From: Bacillus sp. OK048
Lineage (GTDB): Bacteria > Bacillota > Bacilli > Bacillales > Cytobacillaceae
Reading direction: 5' to 3'
DNA length: 64,000 nt
NCBI RefSeq assembly: GCF_900103525.1
Contig: NZ_FNHN01000002.1
Span: forward strand, 124,001 to 188,000
Of this stretch, positions 9,695-17,718 are shown in pieces; within the stretch, counting starts at the first letter, position 1; every line of letters starts with the position of its first letter. The notes beneath the pieces are model-generated. The model made no database searches. It was not told the origin of the DNA and worked only from the letters and a program-made list of their open reading frames with translations. The position numbers and the translations under genes are program-made.

Positions 9695-9763
9695 GGACAC
9701 ACCCGCCTTGATTTCTTCTCTAAAAGTATGTCCACGTTAATAAATTTCAAACTAGGATTACCC

Positions 9764-10147
9764 TTAATTTATTTCCGTCCATTTAGTCATTCTTTTTAAG
9801 GAAATATCAAAAAAACCTCGCCCTGTCACGGTTTCACCTGTATTCAATTTTAGAGTGAAGTTAATTTTTTGGACCGTTCCAACGGGACTCTCAGCTTGAA
9901 ATTCCATACTGCCATTCGAATAGGAGAACGTCCCTTTGGCTGGGAGCATAGCACCAGATTGTAAAATTTTCTCTGTTTTTTTAATCGAAGAATGAAAATA
10001 ATATTCTTCCTGAAGAATTAAGTAAGTTTCATGTGCCAACTTCCTTTCGGTTAACAATTGCTCAACATGGAACGAGAAAACACTTAGAAATAGAATAAGC
10101 AGCACTAAAGTTAACGGGTAAGTAAATCCTCCTTCGTTATTCCTCAT
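9764..10147 (-). CDS. comGG: Competence pseudopilus minor pilin ComGG
   Basis: 127 residues (124 in B. subtilis). The N-terminus MRNNEGGFTYPLTLVLL is a class III pilin leader followed by a membrane helix; as in other ComGG proteins the glutamate at +5 of the mature chain is absent, fitting its exposure to ComC only within a complex. The ATG overlaps the comGF stop as ATGA. Part of the extracellular DNA-uptake pilus; here it lies downstream of a prophage-split comGA. Confidence 0.88.
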   Translation of the reverse strand: MRNNEGGFTYPLTLVLLILFLSVFSFHVEQLLTERKLAHETYLILQEEYYFHSSIKKTEKILQSGAMLPAKGTFSYSNGSMEFQAESPVGTVQKINFTLKLNTGETVTGRGFFDISLKRMTKWTEIN

Positions 10148-10620
10148 ATGGCGGAAGCCCACTTAATATAGGAATGCACCACAACATTGTATTCCTTTCC
10201 CCAAACATCTATTACGTTGATTTTCACTGTGTTTTGGACCCTAGTAAAAGTGACAACAGCTACATTTTGCAGAAGTGTTTCATGACCTGTTGCATTCACA
10301 CGTCTTCTGATAGTACTGCCGTATTTCTCATAATAAATCGTTTCATTATTATTTGTTATTACCAACCTGCCTGAAATCACCTCCACTTTAGAGCTTATAT
10401 GGATTTCCTTTTTTACCTGACTGCAAAAGACATCCCATTCCATGTCCTGAAGTCTACCATTAGATTCTTTATTTTCTAAAATGATATGAAATAATGGAAC
10501 CATGAAAAATACAATTGTTGTGAAAATGGAGAGTGCAAACAGCACTTCGAGGAGCGTAAAAGCTTTTTCATTCGGGCGCTTTACAGACTTGTATCCTAGG
10601 GAGCAATATTTGTTTATCAA
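10144..10620 (-). CDS. comGF: Competence pseudopilus protein ComGF
   Basis: 158 residues; pilin-like leader and helix at EKAFTLLEVLFALSIFTT, with Ala instead of Gly before the cleavage site. The rest is a beta-rich minor-pilin domain. The start is the TTG at 10620 behind GGAGGTG; no other start codon in this frame lies between it and the FTLLE helix, so the gene overlaps comGE by 53 bases. Fifth gene of the pseudopilus operon. Confidence 0.87.
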   Translation of the reverse strand: MINKYCSLGYKSVKRPNEKAFTLLEVLFALSIFTTIVFFMVPLFHIILENKESNGRLQDMEWDVFCSQVKKEIHISSKVEVISGRLVITNNNETIYYEKYGSTIRRRVNATGHETLLQNVAVVTFTRVQNTVKINVIDVWGKEYNVVVHSYIKWASAI

Positions 10621-10906
10621 CTTTTACGCACACCTCCATTTGTCCACTAGATGTTGATTGATTCCAGAAAACCTGATATTCAGTCCCGTTATGAACTATG
10701 GAATACCTAGAATTTGTTCGATCTTCCAATAAATGAGCTTGTAGTTCTTCAAATAGTAGCTGATTTGCCTTTTTATCCCTTACCAGCTGTTGATATTGAT
10801 TGGCCAAATCTGTTAACAAAGGCATAAAAAACAGACAAAGCATTAACAAAACTGACAAGGATAAAAGGAGCTCAAGTAAAAAGTATCCATCATTCTTCAA
10901 TAACAT
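10568..10906 (-). CDS. comGE: Competence pseudopilus protein ComGE
   Basis: 112 residues (115 in B. subtilis). MLLKNDGYFLLELLLSL is a prepilin-like leader with G7 before the helix and Glu at the +5 region. The ATG at 10906 follows GGAAAGGGACGG and overlaps comGD by 17 bases. Minor pilin of the competence pseudopilus. Confidence 0.87.
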   Translation of the reverse strand: MLLKNDGYFLLELLLSLSVLLMLCLFFMPLLTDLANQYQQLVRDKKANQLLFEELQAHLLEDRTNSRYSIVHNGTEYQVFWNQSTSSGQMEVCVKVDKQILLPRIQVCKAPE

Positions 10907-11324
10907 AAAACCGTCCCTTTCCAATCAAAACGGTTAATCGATAATTTTTTTGCGGTGTTCGAATAAATAATGTACCGAATCGGTCTACATTCCCATTCGA
11001 ATTAAATTTAAAATATAGTGGGATGGTGCCTTGACTTACACGAATCTTTGGAGAATGATTTCTCTCAACTAACAGATTACTGCCAGAATTAAGCGAATAC
11101 TTATAGTCGTATTCATAGAAGAAAACTTTCACTTCCATCTGATGTGATATCGCGTATTGCTGTCCGTAATATAAATCTGCTTTTAATTGGGAAATAAACG
11201 CCTTATCATTTGTTGAATTATACTGTGGCTTGAAGTTAAAGGCAGTTATCGAGGAGATAATTAAAAGGATGGAGAGCACAATCAAAGATTCTATTAATGT
11301 GAACCCTTTTTGATTGCGAAGCAT
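10890..11324 (-). CDS. comGD: Competence pseudopilus protein ComGD
   Basis: 144 residues (143 in B. subtilis). Leader MLRNQKG followed by FTLIESLIVLSILLI: prepilin peptidase ComC should cut after G7, leaving N-methylated Phe and Glu at +5. The ATG shares a base with the comGC stop (TAATG). Minor pilin, related to GspH/T2SS minor pilins. Confidence 0.9.
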   Translation of the reverse strand: MLRNQKGFTLIESLIVLSILLIISSITAFNFKPQYNSTNDKAFISQLKADLYYGQQYAISHQMEVKVFFYEYDYKYSLNSGSNLLVERNHSPKIRVSQGTIPLYFKFNSNGNVDRFGTLFIRTPQKNYRLTVLIGKGRFYVIEE

Positions 11325-11641
11325 TAATTTGTTGGTTTGGCTACTGCAGTTACTTTTCCCTCTGCATCGATTGATACCACTTTTGTTCCATTTGGACAGC
11401 CAGTAGCGTTTTCATTTAAATACCCATCTGTACTAAGTTGTGCAAGGGTAGGTACTTGATTCTTCTCCATCATATACGACTGTACCTGGGCTTGGACCAT
11501 TTTTACATATGCCTCACAGCCCTTGTTGTTAATATTTGTATTATGCTTTGCTACATTTGGTATTGTGATAATTAATAAAACCGAAATAACTAACATTACG
11601 ATCATCATTTCTACTAGCGTGAAACCCTTTTCATTTTTCAT
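11324..11641 (-). CDS. comGC: Major competence pseudopilin ComGC
   Basis: 105 residues. Perfect type IV pilin leader MKNEKG/FTLVEMMIVMLVIS, with cleavage by ComC after G6 and Glu5 of the mature chain. Two cysteines (in NNKGCEAY and ATGCPNG) fit the intramolecular disulfide known for B. subtilis ComGC. It forms the shaft of the DNA-uptake pilus. Good ribosome binding site AGGAGG upstream. Its expression from the comG promoter is cut off by the prophage in comGA. Confidence 0.93.
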   Translation of the reverse strand: MKNEKGFTLVEMMIVMLVISVLLIITIPNVAKHNTNINNKGCEAYVKMVQAQVQSYMMEKNQVPTLAQLSTDGYLNENATGCPNGTKVVSIDAEGKVTAVAKPTN

Positions 11642-11661
11642 AAAATAATTCCTCCTAATTT

Positions 11662-12693
11662 TTAAATTCCATCTAATAAGTTAAACATTGGTAACAATAT
11701 AGCTAAGTACATTGAGACAACTAGAAATCCAATAAAAAGATAGAGAACCGGCTGTATCATTTTTATATATTTTTCGATTTGTTCTTCCATATTCACTACG
11801 CAGTGCTGGCTAAAGAAAAGTAATTCTTGTTCCAGTTTTCCATTTTCTTGCCCATGTTTAATGATCATGGCGAATTCCTTTTCAAAGAATGGAAAGGAAT
11901 CCAAGATTGACTCTAATTTTTCACCCGTTAAAAGTTTTTTCTTTATTTCCACCCCCAATTGGCTATAAAATGGTTGTCTGTGATTCTTCTCAAAGATTAG
12001 CAGTGCTTCAAGCACTGAAATACCTCCAGCTAAAAGAAAACTTAATTGTATAGAAAAATAATGAGTAAACAACAATTTAAAGATTCTTCCTAAAATCGGA
12101 ATTCGGACAAGCTGTGACCTTTGCTGCAGGACGGAATTTTTTCTAAATCCAAAGACATAATAGAGTGCACCTAATCCCAAGAAAATTAATAACCCTCCCA
12201 CCATAAAGGGAAAGTACACGTCAAAGGTATAAAGGACTTTCATAAAAAAATTTGCTTCTAATCCCATAGATTGGAAGAGGCTTGTAAATTTGGGCAGCAA
12301 TGATTTTTGGACAAACAAAAATAGCATACCCGTAATAAAAATTAGCAAGGATGGATATTGTAATAGTTTTATAAGCTTTTTCCTATCATTTTCCTTTACC
12401 ATAGCCAGACTGCTGCCTTCTAAGAGTGCCTCGGCAAAGCTTCCATGCTGTTCAGCAAAGTAGACGTAACCAATTAAGTCCTTGTGAAAGCCAAGATTAC
12501 CTAAAACATCATGAAAGGCAATTCCATTTCTTAATTCAATCAAACAATCATACAACTCCTCCTTTCGATTGGTAGACAAGTGCAAAGAGATGGATTCAAT
12601 TGCTTCAGCAATGGGATATCCGCGTGCGAGCAACTCACCTATTTGCTTTAAAAGCTTTGCTTGTTCATTGATAGACCAATTACGGTGCTTCAT
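11662..12693 (-). CDS. comGB: Competence pilus platform protein ComGB
   Basis: 343 residues with the GspF/PilC fold: N-terminal cytoplasmic domain, a first membrane segment around residues 145-165, a second near 180-205, a second cytoplasmic repeat and a C-terminal helix (YLFIGFLVVSMYLAILLPMF). It anchors the ComGA ATPase to the pseudopilus in the membrane. Start taken at ATG 12693 overlapping the comGA stop by 14 bases; ATG 12699 is an equal alternative. Confidence 0.9.
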   Translation of the reverse strand: MKHRNWSINEQAKLLKQIGELLARGYPIAEAIESISLHLSTNRKEELYDCLIELRNGIAFHDVLGNLGFHKDLIGYVYFAEQHGSFAEALLEGSSLAMVKENDRKKLIKLLQYPSLLIFITGMLFLFVQKSLLPKFTSLFQSMGLEANFFMKVLYTFDVYFPFMVGGLLIFLGLGALYYVFGFRKNSVLQQRSQLVRIPILGRIFKLLFTHYFSIQLSFLLAGGISVLEALLIFEKNHRQPFYSQLGVEIKKKLLTGEKLESILDSFPFFEKEFAMIIKHGQENGKLEQELLFFSQHCVVNMEEQIEKYIKMIQPVLYLFIGFLVVSMYLAILLPMFNLLDGI

Positions 12694-13315
12694 GGTCATA
12701 CACCAGGCGGTCATATTCCGACTCTTGAATATAACCAAGAGCAATTCCTTTGTTAATAACTTCCTTTACTGTCCTGTAACGTGAGATAATATCTTCTCCT
12801 TTAGCTTCCTTCATCGCAGCATTTAGGTTTCTCCCTGATAACAGCTCAAAGACACTCGCTCTTTTCCATCTTCCATAGGAATAGCAGAAAGGCGAACACT
12901 CACCTTCACAAAATGGGCATGCAAGCTCCACCAATCGCTGTGCGGTAACTGCAATAAGCGTTTGTTCTACTTCCAGCCAGTTGACTCCAAATTCATGAAG
13001 TCGATAAACTGCCCCTTTCGCATCCCTTGTATGCATCGTCGAAAGCACTAAATGCCCTGTTAAGGCAGCCCGCACGGCTATTTTGGCGGTTTCTGCGTCA
13101 CGTATTTCACCAACCATAATAATGTCTGGGTCATGGCGAAGAATTGCCTTTAAACCGGCAGCATAGGTTACACCTGCTTTTTCATTCACTTGTATTTGCA
13201 AAACAGAGTCGTAGTTTTTTTCGATGGGGTCTTCAAGTGTGATAACATTTCGATGAAAAAGATGGGCGGTTTCATTTAAAAGGGAATATAAAGTGGTCGT
13301 TTTACCTGATCCGGT
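12680..13315 (-). pseudogene. comGA: comGA 3' fragment (C-terminal 211 residues)
   Basis: C-terminal part of the traffic ATPase that powers the competence pseudopilus. It begins at the Walker A codons (TGSGKTTTLYS) and keeps the Asp box TLEDPIE, Walker B IIMVGEIRD, the His box LSTMHTRDA and a zinc-type cysteine cluster (CPFCEGECSPFC). The preceding residues belong to the prophage end. Read from there an ATG at 13327 behind AGAGGT could restart translation, but the first glycine of Walker A is lost (LATGSGKT), so the product would lack the N-terminal domain and a complete P-loop. Joining to the 5' part at 57888-58341 restores the gene. Confidence 0.93.
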
Positions 13316-13345
13316 GGCTAACGTCATATAAACACTACCTCTCAA
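13312..13345. other. Left prophage junction (att site)
   Basis: On the minus strand prophage sequence TTTATATGACGTTAGCC runs into ACCG and then GATCAGGTAAAACGACC of comGA. ACCG is the only identity shared with the right junction directly at the switch point, as expected for serine integrases, which use cores of a few bases; CC or AC would be the non-palindromic crossover pair. Confidence 0.85.
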
Positions 13346-13367
13346 ACCCTTGATACATAAGGGTTTG
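13343..13367. repeat. Inverted repeat beside the left junction
   Basis: CAAACCCT and AGGGTTTG are perfect 8-base arms around TGATACATA, followed on the plus strand by a T-rich run. It lies 28 bases inside the prophage end and could be a terminator blocking plus-strand reading into comGA, or part of the integrase site. Confidence 0.5.
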
Positions 13368-13437
13368 TTTTGATTTTCCCAAAGCTTAACACCTCATGAC
13401 GGATCATTTCATCCATTCATCTGAATTTTTTTATCCC

Positions 13438-16101
13438 TTAAGCTGACTCGAGTATCCTTTCAACCTCTTCAAAATGACGACCAAATAATCTGGAATGCCG
13501 TTTTGTAATAAATGAATTGTCAAAGGGTTGGTACCGTTCATAAGAAGGTTTAAGCATCCTGACCATAAACGCTGGCTTGCGCTCTCCACCGAAATTAAGT
13601 ATGCATATGGCGTGCCTAGTCGTTTTAGTGTTAGGAATGTTTAATGCTTCTTCTATTGATACGGGGGATAGTTGTGCCTCCAGCTTTTTAAAAGTATTTT
13701 CATTATCGTTTTTAAACAACAGCCAATTCACTCCGCCTGAAATCAGGTCCTCTGAAATCTCTTTTATCTGGCCAATATGATGGCAAGCAAAGATACTACC
13801 CAACCTTTCTTTTCTTCCCTGGGTTGCAATTCTTGCTAACAACTTAGCGAGACCGGGATTTTCAGATAAATATGTCTGTGGCTCATTGAAAACGATAAAC
13901 GCCCCATTTCCTTGGTCATCTACGGTCATTAACATTCTTGTCATTAACACTTTTAAGGTTATCCAGTGGACGATAGTCCGTACCGCTACAGTCGATAATA
14001 TTCTGTCTGGAACCCTAAAGATAATTACCTTCCCCTCTTTTAACCATTGCTCCAGGTTCATTTCCTTTTTAGGTGGCTGGGCAAAGATTTCGAAAAGAGT
14101 AGAGTCGCCCATAAATTCATCCAAACGATTTAGGATAGCACTAGCCTTCCCGTCTAATGCTTTCTGTCCATCTCTCGTACATTTCATTTCAGATGATGTG
14201 ATTTCACCTTTGTTGTTTTTCTTTTCCACTAGTTCATAGGTGCTTAAGTATTTCTCAATCTCTTCTGCAATCCTTGATTTACCCTCATTTCTTAACCTTT
14301 TAGCCGTTTCTTCTCGAAAAGCCTCTTCCTCTATTAACCGTTTAATATTGTATAAGCTGCCATTCGATGCCTGGGCAAAAACTCGTAATAGTTTCCGGCT
14401 TTGGCCCATTGATTCAACATCGCCGAAAAAGTCTATGAGCTCATTGGCAAAACGGTCAGCTCCTTTACGTCCTATCTTTTCCATCACCTCGGTAAGATCT
14501 AACGGAGGCAGATAGTTTTCATCTGATAAGTCGATATCGATAATCTTTTCAGGGGGAAGGCTATCACGAATCCCATTGGCCATACCTTGTAACCCCTCTT
14601 TGTTTACCTGGTCAATGACCACAAAGCCGATATTGTGATTGAGCGACGCCTCGGTTACGAAATTTTGAATAAAGGTATCTTTGCCGCTTCCCATTCCGCC
14701 CATTGCCACATAGCCCTTATAAGTCTCCTCTGGATTGCTTAGAGGGATTCCAATTGGGTACTCTTTACCTTTTAATTCTGCGTGACCTATAAAGATGCCG
14801 TTGCTTTTTACACTCTTCCTTTTTAATGGTTTTTCTTGCATTTTTATGTTGCTACTGCCGATACTAATCTGAATTCCATCAATATCCACAAACTCCCTTG
14901 CTTCTTTGTGTATAAATATAGAGGATAATTCAGTTTCCACCTTCTTATTTACAGTTAATTCGTTTTCAAAGCGTTGCTGAACTGCCGCTGTAGGCAATTG
15001 AATACTTACCTTTGCTATCTCGTCACAGGACAGCATGGATACGTCAGCATTAGCTTTTGTTTTTGTAGATAGGCTTAGAGTATTCAATTCCTTTATTATT
15101 TCTTCTCGGCGCTGTTTAAAGCGTATTTTAACTGGTACCAATTCATTGTTACCGGCAATTTCCGAAAATGCACCTGTAATCGTATTAATGATTAACTCTG
15201 ATCTCAAGGCCTCTTTTGTTTGAGCCGCTACACGTATGTGAGTGCGCCAAACAGGTTGATTGATTTTATCTGTTGATTTACCTGATATTTTAGTCGCGTT
15301 TATTTCATCAGATAATGCTGATTTTTTATCAATTACTTTTTTCTTCTCAAACGTTTTTTCACTTTTAAAAAAGGTATTGGAGATAGCGTTAAGCGTGTCA
15401 TTTAATAAATCGTATATTTCATTCACAAAAGCGATTAACCCGACTTTCAACACTTTACCGACTTTGCCGACCGTTATTTTGGCACGTTGAGGTATTTGCC
15501 CCTTGTTTAGCTTTTCATGTGCCCAAGTTGCATTTTTTAGCCACTGCTTCCGATTAAATGCTTCCGCACAAATGGAAAGCCTGGCAAAGTCTCCATCATC
15601 CGATATATCGTTCATGGCGCTCATGATGGATCCCACTGGCGAGGTCTGTTCAGTCGCATTTACATTCAAGCTAAAAATATCATGCCTTGCTAACTGCATT
15701 TCACGTATGTTCACGTATCCTTCAGGAATAGCCATAGCAGCTTGATCTACTTCTTCAATTGTTACTTTCATGTAGTTTTCGATAATTTCACGAAATTTCT
15801 TTGCCCACATTTCACTGGTGCTTACATAAAATTCAATGGACCGTTTACCTTTATTTTGTCTAAAAACCACATCGTACCAAATTGTATCCTTTTCCCTTAA
15901 GGTGAAATTGAATCCATTTCTTGTTATTCTGACAGGCATAGACTCATATACCTCATACATTTTGTGCATCATACGCCACATTTTATAGTTTTGATTATTT
16001 GATACGGATAAATGAGGAATAATTTTATAAGTAACCATCTTGTTTTTCTGATAGGAAAAATACTCGGATAGCTTAAGTGATTTTATGCGTTTACCAGCCA
16101 T
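13438..16101 (-). CDS. HerA/VirD4-type P-loop ATPase (conjugation-like)
   Basis: 887 residues. The N-terminal half (1-450) is a divergent domain without membrane helices apart from a possible hydrophobic stretch near residue 215-225; the C-terminal half is a FtsK/HerA-superfamily ATPase: Walker A GGMGSGKDT (468-476), Walker B AFIVFNEPQTY with Asn-Glu at 739-740, then LLARIATQGRKERLGSIFAC and HHIGQI, the arginine-finger and sensor region of VirB4/VirD4/HerA proteins. Such motors move DNA or protein through membranes. It overlaps the upstream small membrane-protein gene by 19 bases; the ATG at 16101 follows GGGGGTTG. Leftmost prophage gene, next to the attachment site. No relaxase is present nearby, so DNA transfer is unproven. 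Confidence 0.8.
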   Translation of the reverse strand: MAGKRIKSLKLSEYFSYQKNKMVTYKIIPHLSVSNNQNYKMWRMMHKMYEVYESMPVRITRNGFNFTLREKDTIWYDVVFRQNKGKRSIEFYVSTSEMWAKKFREIIENYMKVTIEEVDQAAMAIPEGYVNIREMQLARHDIFSLNVNATEQTSPVGSIMSAMNDISDDGDFARLSICAEAFNRKQWLKNATWAHEKLNKGQIPQRAKITVGKVGKVLKVGLIAFVNEIYDLLNDTLNAISNTFFKSEKTFEKKKVIDKKSALSDEINATKISGKSTDKINQPVWRTHIRVAAQTKEALRSELIINTITGAFSEIAGNNELVPVKIRFKQRREEIIKELNTLSLSTKTKANADVSMLSCDEIAKVSIQLPTAAVQQRFENELTVNKKVETELSSIFIHKEAREFVDIDGIQISIGSSNIKMQEKPLKRKSVKSNGIFIGHAELKGKEYPIGIPLSNPEETYKGYVAMGGMGSGKDTFIQNFVTEASLNHNIGFVVIDQVNKEGLQGMANGIRDSLPPEKIIDIDLSDENYLPPLDLTEVMEKIGRKGADRFANELIDFFGDVESMGQSRKLLRVFAQASNGSLYNIKRLIEEEAFREETAKRLRNEGKSRIAEEIEKYLSTYELVEKKNNKGEITSSEMKCTRDGQKALDGKASAILNRLDEFMGDSTLFEIFAQPPKKEMNLEQWLKEGKVIIFRVPDRILSTVAVRTIVHWITLKVLMTRMLMTVDDQGNGAFIVFNEPQTYLSENPGLAKLLARIATQGRKERLGSIFACHHIGQIKEISEDLISGGVNWLLFKNDNENTFKKLEAQLSPVSIEEALNIPNTKTTRHAICILNFGGERKPAFMVRMLKPSYERYQPFDNSFITKRHSRLFGRHFEEVERILESA

Positions 16102-16346
16102 ATAATCGCAACCCCCAATCCAATGGCCATCCTCGCTAACCATTTGGGTACGTTGCCGGTAAACATAATTCCTACTGCACAGACAACTACAATACCAGCA
16201 CCAATCTCGGGCATATAATCAGTTAAAACATGACCTACATAAATGGCAGCATCTTTTAATGTACGACCAATCGGCTTTAGTATTAGCTCCACCTCTGCAC
16301 CAACCACTTTATCCCCTAATGCATTCCATTTATCTAATAATGACAT
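16083..16346 (-). CDS. Small membrane protein of the conjugation-like module
   Basis: 87 residues with two hydrophobic segments near the C-terminus (IGAGIVVVCAVGIMFTG and MAIGLGVAIIWLVNA) after an amphipathic N-terminal part. The ATG at 16346 is set by the strong site AAGGAGGGG. It lies between a pilin-like gene and the ATPase gene with overlaps, so the three are one transcription unit. It resembles in size and topology VirB3/TrbD-like or PrgI-like small T4SS membrane subunits, but no specific family is recognised. Confidence 0.65.
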   Translation of the reverse strand: MSLLDKWNALGDKVVGAEVELILKPIGRTLKDAAIYVGHVLTDYMPEIGAGIVVVCAVGIMFTGNVPKWLARMAIGLGVAIIWLVNA

Positions 16347-16359
16347 TGTTATCCCCTCC

Positions 16360-16701
16360 TTATAGTTTTGAAAGCCACTGCTGGATATCAATAGCATGGC
16401 GAGCTAAGATATAGCCAGCTACACCGCCAATGATAAGCTCCAACGCTTTTGTTCGATGGCCAAACATCCAGGCCACACCCGCAAATACAAATACACCTAC
16501 ACAAATCCAGTCGACAATATTTAAAACGGTCGGCCACAAGCCCCCAAAGACGCCATTAGCTGTTGCCGCAAAAGCCGTTCTCGGTACCATTACCGCAAAC
16601 ATACTAGCGCCGAGACTTACGATTTTAAAAGTCGTGATATCTAATTCATTCTTTTCATTTCGGACAAATGACCTGAAATCCATCGTTTGTGTACGTGCCA
16701 A
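16360..16701 (-). CDS. VirB2/TrbC-like small membrane (pilin-like) protein
   Basis: 113 residues from the TTG at 16701, which has a strong AGGAGGG six bases upstream; an ATG at 16740 would add 13 residues but has a poor site. A signal-like helix FKIVSLGASMFAVMVP ends in TAFAA, a plausible signal peptidase site, followed by two membrane helices (VLNIVDWICVGVFVFAGVAWMFG and ALELIIGGVAGYILA) separated by a short basic loop. This hairpin topology is that of VirB2/TrbC pilins. The order pilin-like, small membrane protein, ATPase supports a minimal type IV secretion-like assembly. Assignment is by topology only. Confidence 0.6.
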   Translation of the reverse strand: MARTQTMDFRSFVRNEKNELDITTFKIVSLGASMFAVMVPRTAFAATANGVFGGLWPTVLNIVDWICVGVFVFAGVAWMFGHRTKALELIIGGVAGYILARHAIDIQQWLSKL

Positions 16702-16773
16702 TTCAATCCCTCCTGAATAATTCTTTTTTGTCTCGGACATACTAATAAAAACAAATCCTAAGGAGCTGATACT

Positions 16774-16842
16774 ATGTTCTTTTTAATCGGCGCTGCAGCT
16801 GGAGTTGCTATTGGCATTTTAGTTAACGTTTTGGCTAGGTAA
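16774..16842 (+). CDS. 22-residue hydrophobic peptide
   Basis: Opposite to the conjugation-like operon and overlapping the end of the RHH-like gene. The ATG at 16774 lies eight bases behind AAGGAG. The peptide MFFLIGAAAGVAIGILVNVL plus AR is one glycine-rich membrane helix. Good ribosome binding site and composition suggest a real small membrane peptide, but so short a frame could be chance. Confidence 0.4.
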   Translation: MFFLIGAAAGVAIGILVNVLAR

Positions 16843-17094
16843 ATACTTTATTCCTCCGTTTGCTTTAATCACTTTCACACGAGGCGCGCTTTGCGCCTTT
16901 TTTATTTTTTCAAATTCAGCTTTTTCCGTGAGGTACTTTTCCCTTTCTTTTTGATATTCACGATCAGCAAGCATTTTTAAAAACCCACTTGAATTCCTCT
17001 TCTTTCCGTTTGGCAACCTAGTGATAAATTCGTAAAGCTCTTCTTGTTCTGGATATTCATCGTTAAGACAAACAGGCACCCTTTTTATCCCCAT
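16819..17094 (-). CDS. Small ribbon-helix-helix-like protein
   Basis: 91 residues. The pattern of a short N-terminal strand (KRVPVCLN), helix (PEQEELYEFITRL), turn (PNGKKRNS) and second helix (SGFLKMLADREYQKE) fits a ribbon-helix-helix DNA-binding domain such as those of ParR or relaxosome accessory proteins; a basic coiled tail follows. First gene of the conjugation-like unit, with an inverted-repeat region just upstream that could be its operator. The fold is inferred from pattern only. Confidence 0.5.
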   Translation of the reverse strand: MGIKRVPVCLNDEYPEQEELYEFITRLPNGKKRNSSGFLKMLADREYQKEREKYLTEKAEFEKIKKAQSAPRVKVIKANGGIKYLPSQNVN

Positions 17095-17112
17095 TAGGTA
17101 CTACCTCCCTAT

Positions 17113-17195
17113 TAAGTAAGTATTAACTAATTAATAACTGGCAGGACTTTTACTAAGTAATTGCGAATTAATTAGTAACCTGTTAAATGTATACT
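17113..17195. repeat. Inverted AT-rich repeats upstream of the RHH-like gene
   Basis: TTAACTAATTAATAACTGGCAGG and AATTAATTAGTAACCTGTTAAA are imperfect inverted copies about 20 bases apart, each containing a palindromic TTAATTA-type core. The region separates the divergent RHH-like and XRE genes and is a plausible operator or centromere-like site. No coding capacity. Confidence 0.45.
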
Positions 17196-17251
17196 GGGCA
17201 TTTTAAAAATAATGCAAGTCCACTTAGAAAATATTTTAAGGAGTCTTTAAC

Positions 17252-17443
17252 TTGAAAAGTAGATTGAAGGAAATCATGAAGGAACAGGGCAGGTCACAAA
17301 AGTGGTTAAGCGAAAAAGTAGGGGTAAGTATGACAACCATCAGCTCACTGAAAAAAGAAAAGAGCCTGCCATCTTTACCCCTGGCTTTGAGGATTGCAAA
17401 AACTTTAGGTAAAACTATCGAAGATATCTGGCATGAAGAATAA
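17252..17443 (+). CDS. XRE-family HTH regulator
   Basis: 63 residues, nearly all helix-turn-helix: GRSQKWLSEKVGVSMTTIS is the recognition unit and the end (KTLGKTIEDIWH) is typical of small phage and ICE repressors. Start is the TTG at 17252 behind AAGGAG. It is divergent from the conjugation-like operon across the repeat region and may control it. Monocistronic, with a hairpin directly after the stop. Confidence 0.85.
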   Translation: MKSRLKEIMKEQGRSQKWLSEKVGVSMTTISSLKKEKSLPSLPLALRIAKTLGKTIEDIWHEE

Positions 17444-17446
17444 AAA

Positions 17447-17474
17447 AAGCCCTCTAGCAATGACCGGAGGGCTT
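17447..17474. terminator. Hairpin after the XRE gene
   Basis: AAGCCCTC and GAGGGCTT pair around a 12-base loop. The T-run is on the minus-strand side, so it terminates best in that direction, with weaker effect for the XRE transcript. Confidence 0.55.
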
Positions 17475-17718
17475 AAAAGGGTTATTTTTATGTAGGCATG
17501 CAAAGGGCCTAAGGAAGCTTTGAGCGTGTCTTCGCTTACGCTAAAAGCATATGCGCCCCTCTCTCAATTAATGCCTGTACTTAATAAACTGTAAAGCAAA
17601 TGTAATATTAATCGGTGATGTTTCATACAGTGTACACAAATATGTTTAAAAAATAGTGGTGAAATCATACAAATATAGAAGTATTATTTAAAATAGATAC
17701 TTAAAGGGGGCGCGACCT
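17475..17718. other. Non-coding stretch with a long hairpin
   Basis: No gene is seen. At 17517-17527 and 17538-17548 lie 11-base arms (GCTTTGAGCGT / ACGCTAAAAGC) with one mismatch and a 10-base loop. No T-run follows, so it is not a standard terminator. It could be a structured RNA or an oriT-like hairpin. The remainder is AT-rich and includes a likely promoter for the next gene. Confidence 0.45.
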
